The position numbers were made by a program, and so were the translations under genes. Below, in pieces: positions 61,600 through 64,000 of a stretch of DNA of 64,000 nt. Positions within the stretch are counted from its first letter, which is position 1. Every line of letters starts with the position of its first letter. This DNA is from Ulvibacterium sp965228935 (lineage in GTDB: Bacteria > Bacteroidota > Bacteroidia > Flavobacteriales > Flavobacteriaceae). The notes beneath the pieces are model-generated. The model was given only the letters and a program-made list of their open reading frames with translations. It did no database searches and was not told the DNA's origin. The stretch covers positions 5,456,001 to 5,520,000 of the forward strand of contig NZ_OZ245846.1 of the NCBI RefSeq assembly GCF_965228935.1, given 5' to 3'.

Positions 61600-62772
61600 T
61601 CATAAAGTATTTAGCTTAAATGCCATTTCCTGTGCGGTCAGGGCCAGTTCCGTAGCAAGGAAACAGTGGTCTTGTGTCATGGCCGTTTCCGTACGTTCCA
61701 CTACATCGGTGACCAACTGTTCCCCATAGGGCATATATACGTCTTTGCAATTGTAGTATTTGGTTTCCTTTTGATTAACAAGAAAAAGATGATTACCCCC
61801 CTCACGACCTGCAATATCTATATACTTTCGCATTTCGATATACCCTTCGGTCCCTAGGATAAAAGTACGTCCATCGCCCCAGGTTCCCAGGCCTTCCGGA
61901 GTGAACCAATCAATACGGATATAGCCGGTGGCATGTTTGCTACGGACGCTCATATCGCCAAAATCCTGATAATCGGGATAGTTTGGGATATTAAAATTTC
62001 CGGTTTGTGCAAAACTGACCTCCGCCTGTTTGGAATCGGTATAGTAGAGAAACTGGTCACATTGATGGGAGCCGATATCACATAATATACCTCCTGCCCT
62101 ATCCGGTTCAAAAAACCAATCCGGCCTACTTTCGGGTCGCATACGGTGCGGGCCCAGCCCAATAAGCTGAACCACTTTACCTATAGCTCCTTCCTGAACC
62201 AGTTTTCCGGCTTGCACAGAAGCAGGATTGGCCAAACGCTCACTATAGGTGATGGAATAAATCCGTTGGGTCTCCTTTTGTACCTTTTTTACCTTACGGA
62301 ACTGCTCCAAAGTGACAATTCCGGGCTTGTCAGCCATAAAGTCCTTACCTGATTTCATAACACGAATCCCCAACGGGGCCCGCTCCACGGGAATAGAGGC
62401 ACTGGCTACCAGTTGTATGGTGGCGTCCCCAATAATTTCATCTTCGCTCTTGGCTATTGTTGCTTGGGGATAGCGCCTGGTAAAATTTTGTAGCAACTCC
62501 GGCTCTTTGGCATAAACCGCTACCAAGGTTCCCCCTCCCTGTAACAACGAATTGACCATCCCATAAATATGTCCGTGATTGAGCCCTATTACCGAGAATC
62601 GTATGGCGTGTTTTGGCTTTGACCGTTCCTGGGGTTTTACGACAATCTCTTCGGGTCGCAAGGTAGTGTGCAAGCCTTGCCCAAATAGGGAATTGGGCAT
62701 CATTGAAGCGGCGGTGATTCCCGCCACCGAAGAGACCCCTTTTGCCAAAAAATTGCGTCTGTTAAACTCCAT
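61600..62772 (-). CDS. Gfo/Idh/MocA-family oxidoreductase with Tat signal
   Basis: A 390-residue protein. The N-terminal NRRNFLAKGVSSVAGITAASM is a twin-arginine export signal of the kind common in Bacteroidota Gfo/Idh proteins. A Rossmann domain follows (AIRFSVIGLNHGHIYGMV, then FMADKPGI, the EKP-like catalytic Lys in ADKP) and a C-terminal Gfo/Idh domain with DWFFEPDRAGGILCDIGSHQCDQFLYYT. Acts probably as a sugar or cyclitol dehydrogenase in the periplasm. No linked sugar pathway is in view. Substrate unknown. Confidence 0.87.
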   Translation of the reverse strand: MEFNRRNFLAKGVSSVAGITAASMMPNSLFGQGLHTTLRPEEIVVKPQERSKPKHAIRFSVIGLNHGHIYGMVNSLLQGGGTLVAVYAKEPELLQNFTRRYPQATIAKSEDEIIGDATIQLVASASIPVERAPLGIRVMKSGKDFMADKPGIVTLEQFRKVKKVQKETQRIYSITYSERLANPASVQAGKLVQEGAIGKVVQLIGLGPHRMRPESRPDWFFEPDRAGGILCDIGSHQCDQFLYYTDSKQAEVSFAQTGNFNIPNYPDYQDFGDMSVRSKHATGYIRIDWFTPEGLGTWGDGRTFILGTEGYIEMRKYIDIAGREGGNHLFLVNQKETKYYNCKDVYMPYGEQLVTDVVERTETAMTQDHCFLATELALTAQEMAFKLNTL

Positions 62773-62832
62773 AAGCTTTGTTCGTTTAATTATTTATATG
62801 GTTCGTTCTAAATTAAGGAATTTCCTTTCTCC

Positions 62833-63027
62833 ATGGTTTTAGAATTTTGGTTTGAACGTGTACAAAAAGCTAATCGCTTCGGAACGTATAAATTGGAGGG
62901 CGTCATTGATGACTTTAATCAAGACAACCCGCAACATCTTAAGGAGTATGAGCCCCATGAATATATATGGCCTATTCCCCAGGTGGAAATAAACCTAAAT
63001 CCCGGCGCAGTTCAAAACCCGGGATAG
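62833..63027 (+). pseudogene. C-terminal fragment of a RagB/SusD-type outer-membrane lipoprotein
   Basis: Only about 64 residues remain: FWFERVQKANRFGTYKLEG then EYEPHEYIWPIPQVEINLNPGAVQNPG, which is the standard C-terminal end of SusD-family glycan-binding proteins. No signal peptide, N-terminal part or SusC partner is present. It is the broken end of a former polysaccharide-utilisation locus, left where the chromosome was rearranged. Confidence 0.8.
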
Positions 63028-63055
63028 TAAAGCTAAAACCAAGGGTTTTATTCCT

Positions 63056-63184
63056 TCAGTTCTTTTTTCCGTACCCGTAACTGTACTGTTTTGAGTCTTT
63101 GGGATTCAAGTAATTGAGCAATGGGCTACCAAAATGACCAACGATATATCCACAATGATAAATCAAAGCTTCATATGTAGACAT
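63056..63184 (-). CDS. Small unknown frame overlapping the carbamoyltransferase remnant
   Basis: A 42-codon frame beginning MSTYEALIYHCGYIVGHFGS, with its ATG overlapping the TAA of the carbamoyltransferase remnant (TAATG), a coupling typical of real operons. It may be what remains of a second gene of that former operon. No family recognised and the C-terminus ends abruptly in a basic tail, so it may be truncated. Confidence 0.35.
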   Translation of the reverse strand: MSTYEALIYHCGYIVGHFGSPLLNYLNPKDSKQYSYGYGKKN

Positions 63185-63412
63185 TAACTCTTTGAAAGCA
63201 TGAAGTTACCAATGGCAAGAGCATCCAGACCGGTGGAAAAATAACAACGTATGGCGTCCTTGGGCGATTCCACCACAGGCTCCCCTTGAATGCTTAACCT
63301 GGTATTCAATACCACGGGAACCCCGGTCTTCTCCCCCAACTTTTGGATCAGGTCATAAAATTGGGGATGCAAATCCCGTCATACGGTTTGTAGGCGTGCA
63401 CTCCCATCCACA
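63184..63412 (-). pseudogene. Carbamoyltransferase (NodU/CmcH type) C-terminal remnant
   Basis: GVPVVLNTRLSIQGEPVVESPKDAIRCYFSTGLDALAIGNF is the hallmark end of NodU/CmcH-type O-carbamoyltransferases. Upstream in the same frame RVDGSARLQTV is followed by an in-frame TGA before RDLHPQFYDLI, and a further stop lies before RVDG, so the gene is broken. The N-terminal catalytic domain is absent. Once part of a carbohydrate- or natural-product-modifying locus. Confidence 0.8.
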
Positions 63413-63523
63413 CGCTATGACAAATCATTTCCAATTGAACAAAGTGGGCGAATAAAGCTTTTTAGCGAAAAAAAGTGGTGTCTTTAAAAACCAATATAAT
63501 CATTGAAATTTTAGAGGTAATTT

Positions 63524-64000
63524 TTATGTTTTTCGGAAGCCAGCATAATATCGTTCCTCCTTTTTCAAAACTTTATAGGCAGAATCATTGAAACCAGCTT
63601 TTATCATCAATTCATTAACCTTATCAATATCGTAATCCACTCTGTGCAAAGAAATGTTCTCATTTTCAACAATGGCAAATGCCGCTTTAGGATTTCCATC
63701 TCTTGGTTGCCCAACGGAGCCAGGGTTACAGTAGATTTTATCTTTGTAAACTTTCAAAGTTTGAATATGGGTATGGCCAGATATAAATATTTTTCCCTCA
63801 ATTCTTGAAAAATATTCTTTAGATGGTTCAAATAAATATTCATCAATGGGATCTGACCAACCGCCGTGAACCATATGGACATCACCCACAAACCTCTGAA
63901 TATCATTTGATTGCAGCCATTTAATATTTTCCTTAGTTATCACCTTTCGCTGATACTCTAGGCAATCATTTACACTGTTATGCCTTGGGCAAAAACCACC
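63524..64000 (-). CDS. Metallophosphoesterase (YfcE/MJ0936-like), partial
   Basis: The frame is open to the right edge of the window, so the N-terminus is missing. Visible: HMVHGGWSDPIDEYLF, IFISGHTHIQTLKVYKDKIYCNPGSVGQPRDGNPKAAFAIVE, with GHTH and the NPGSVGQPRDG motif that mark calcineurin-like phosphodiesterases of the YfcE group. A GTG at 63943 could be a late start, but the frame continues upstream with plausible sequence, so I read it as a 5'-partial gene. Cytoplasmic phosphatase of unknown substrate. Confidence 0.85.
   Translation of the reverse strand, partial: GGFCPRHNSVNDCLEYQRKVITKENIKWLQSNDIQRFVGDVHMVHGGWSDPIDEYLFEPSKEYFSRIEGKIFISGHTHIQTLKVYKDKIYCNPGSVGQPRDGNPKAAFAIVENENISLHRVDYDIDKVNELMIKAGFNDSAYKVLKKEERYYAGFRKT

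Overview
The window looks like chromosomal DNA of a marine member of the Flavobacteriaceae (Bacteroidota). The signs are a type IX secretion PorP/SprF-like protein, a tmRNA whose tag reads GESNYALAA, a TTTG-18 bp-TAnnTTTG-type promoter before that tmRNA, weak Shine-Dalgarno sequences, many Bacteroidota-style lipoprotein signals, three formylglycine-type sulfatases and a SusD remnant. I cannot name the species.

Bases 1-34,800 are an ordinary flavobacterial backbone of mostly single genes. They include a LytTR regulator end, metallo-hydrolase, dienelactone hydrolase, AlkC-like glycosylase, M28 peptidase, Crp/Fnr and two WYL regulators, a GT39-type glycosyltransferase, PorP/SprF, a serine beta-lactamase-fold enzyme, three sulfatases, polyphosphate-glucokinase-like ROK kinase, TypA/BipA, KdsA, a DUF3857/transglutaminase protein, a PHP-domain protein and a LYS1-like dehydrogenase. 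Two copies of a ~140 bp structured repeat (567-705 and, inverted, 26402-26560) each carry a 23-codon frame. Heptamer tandem repeats lie at 31.7 and 33.4 kb.

The tmRNA gene (35014-35409) is the insertion site of a ~25.1 kb A+T-rich genomic island (35411-60538). It is bounded by a 15 bp direct repeat of the tmRNA 3' end and carries a tyrosine recombinase. Its cargo is, in order: an unknown three-gene translationally coupled operon; the integrase; a Thoeris-type module (cytosolic TIR protein convergent with a SIR2-SLOG ThsA, plus a membrane TIR protein); a membrane/coiled-coil/TSP3 protein; an FRG protein; and an 1823-residue protein with two alpha/beta-hydrolase (lipase-like) domains and a CHAT caspase-like protease. 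Divergent from these lies a 92-residue propeptide-like protein coupled to an intracellular subtilase. Then come a membrane coiled-coil protein with an abutting DNA/RNA nuclease gene, and a lipoprotein/small-protein/membrane-protein set. A ~140 bp sequence at the island's right end is repeated inside it at 53.0-53.2 kb, so the island may be composite.

The best candidate for an undescribed system is the right two thirds of the island: CHAT protease, lipases, subtilase with a stand-alone propeptide-like partner, FRG protein and nuclease. This suggests a protease-controlled anti-phage or suicide circuit next to Thoeris. The architecture is read from the sequence; the function is inference.

After the island come a GIY-YIG gene preceded by ~112 bp tandem repeats, a DUF2188 protein, a Gfo/Idh/MocA oxidoreductase, a decayed patch (SusD and carbamoyltransferase remnants) and a metallophosphoesterase running off the end.
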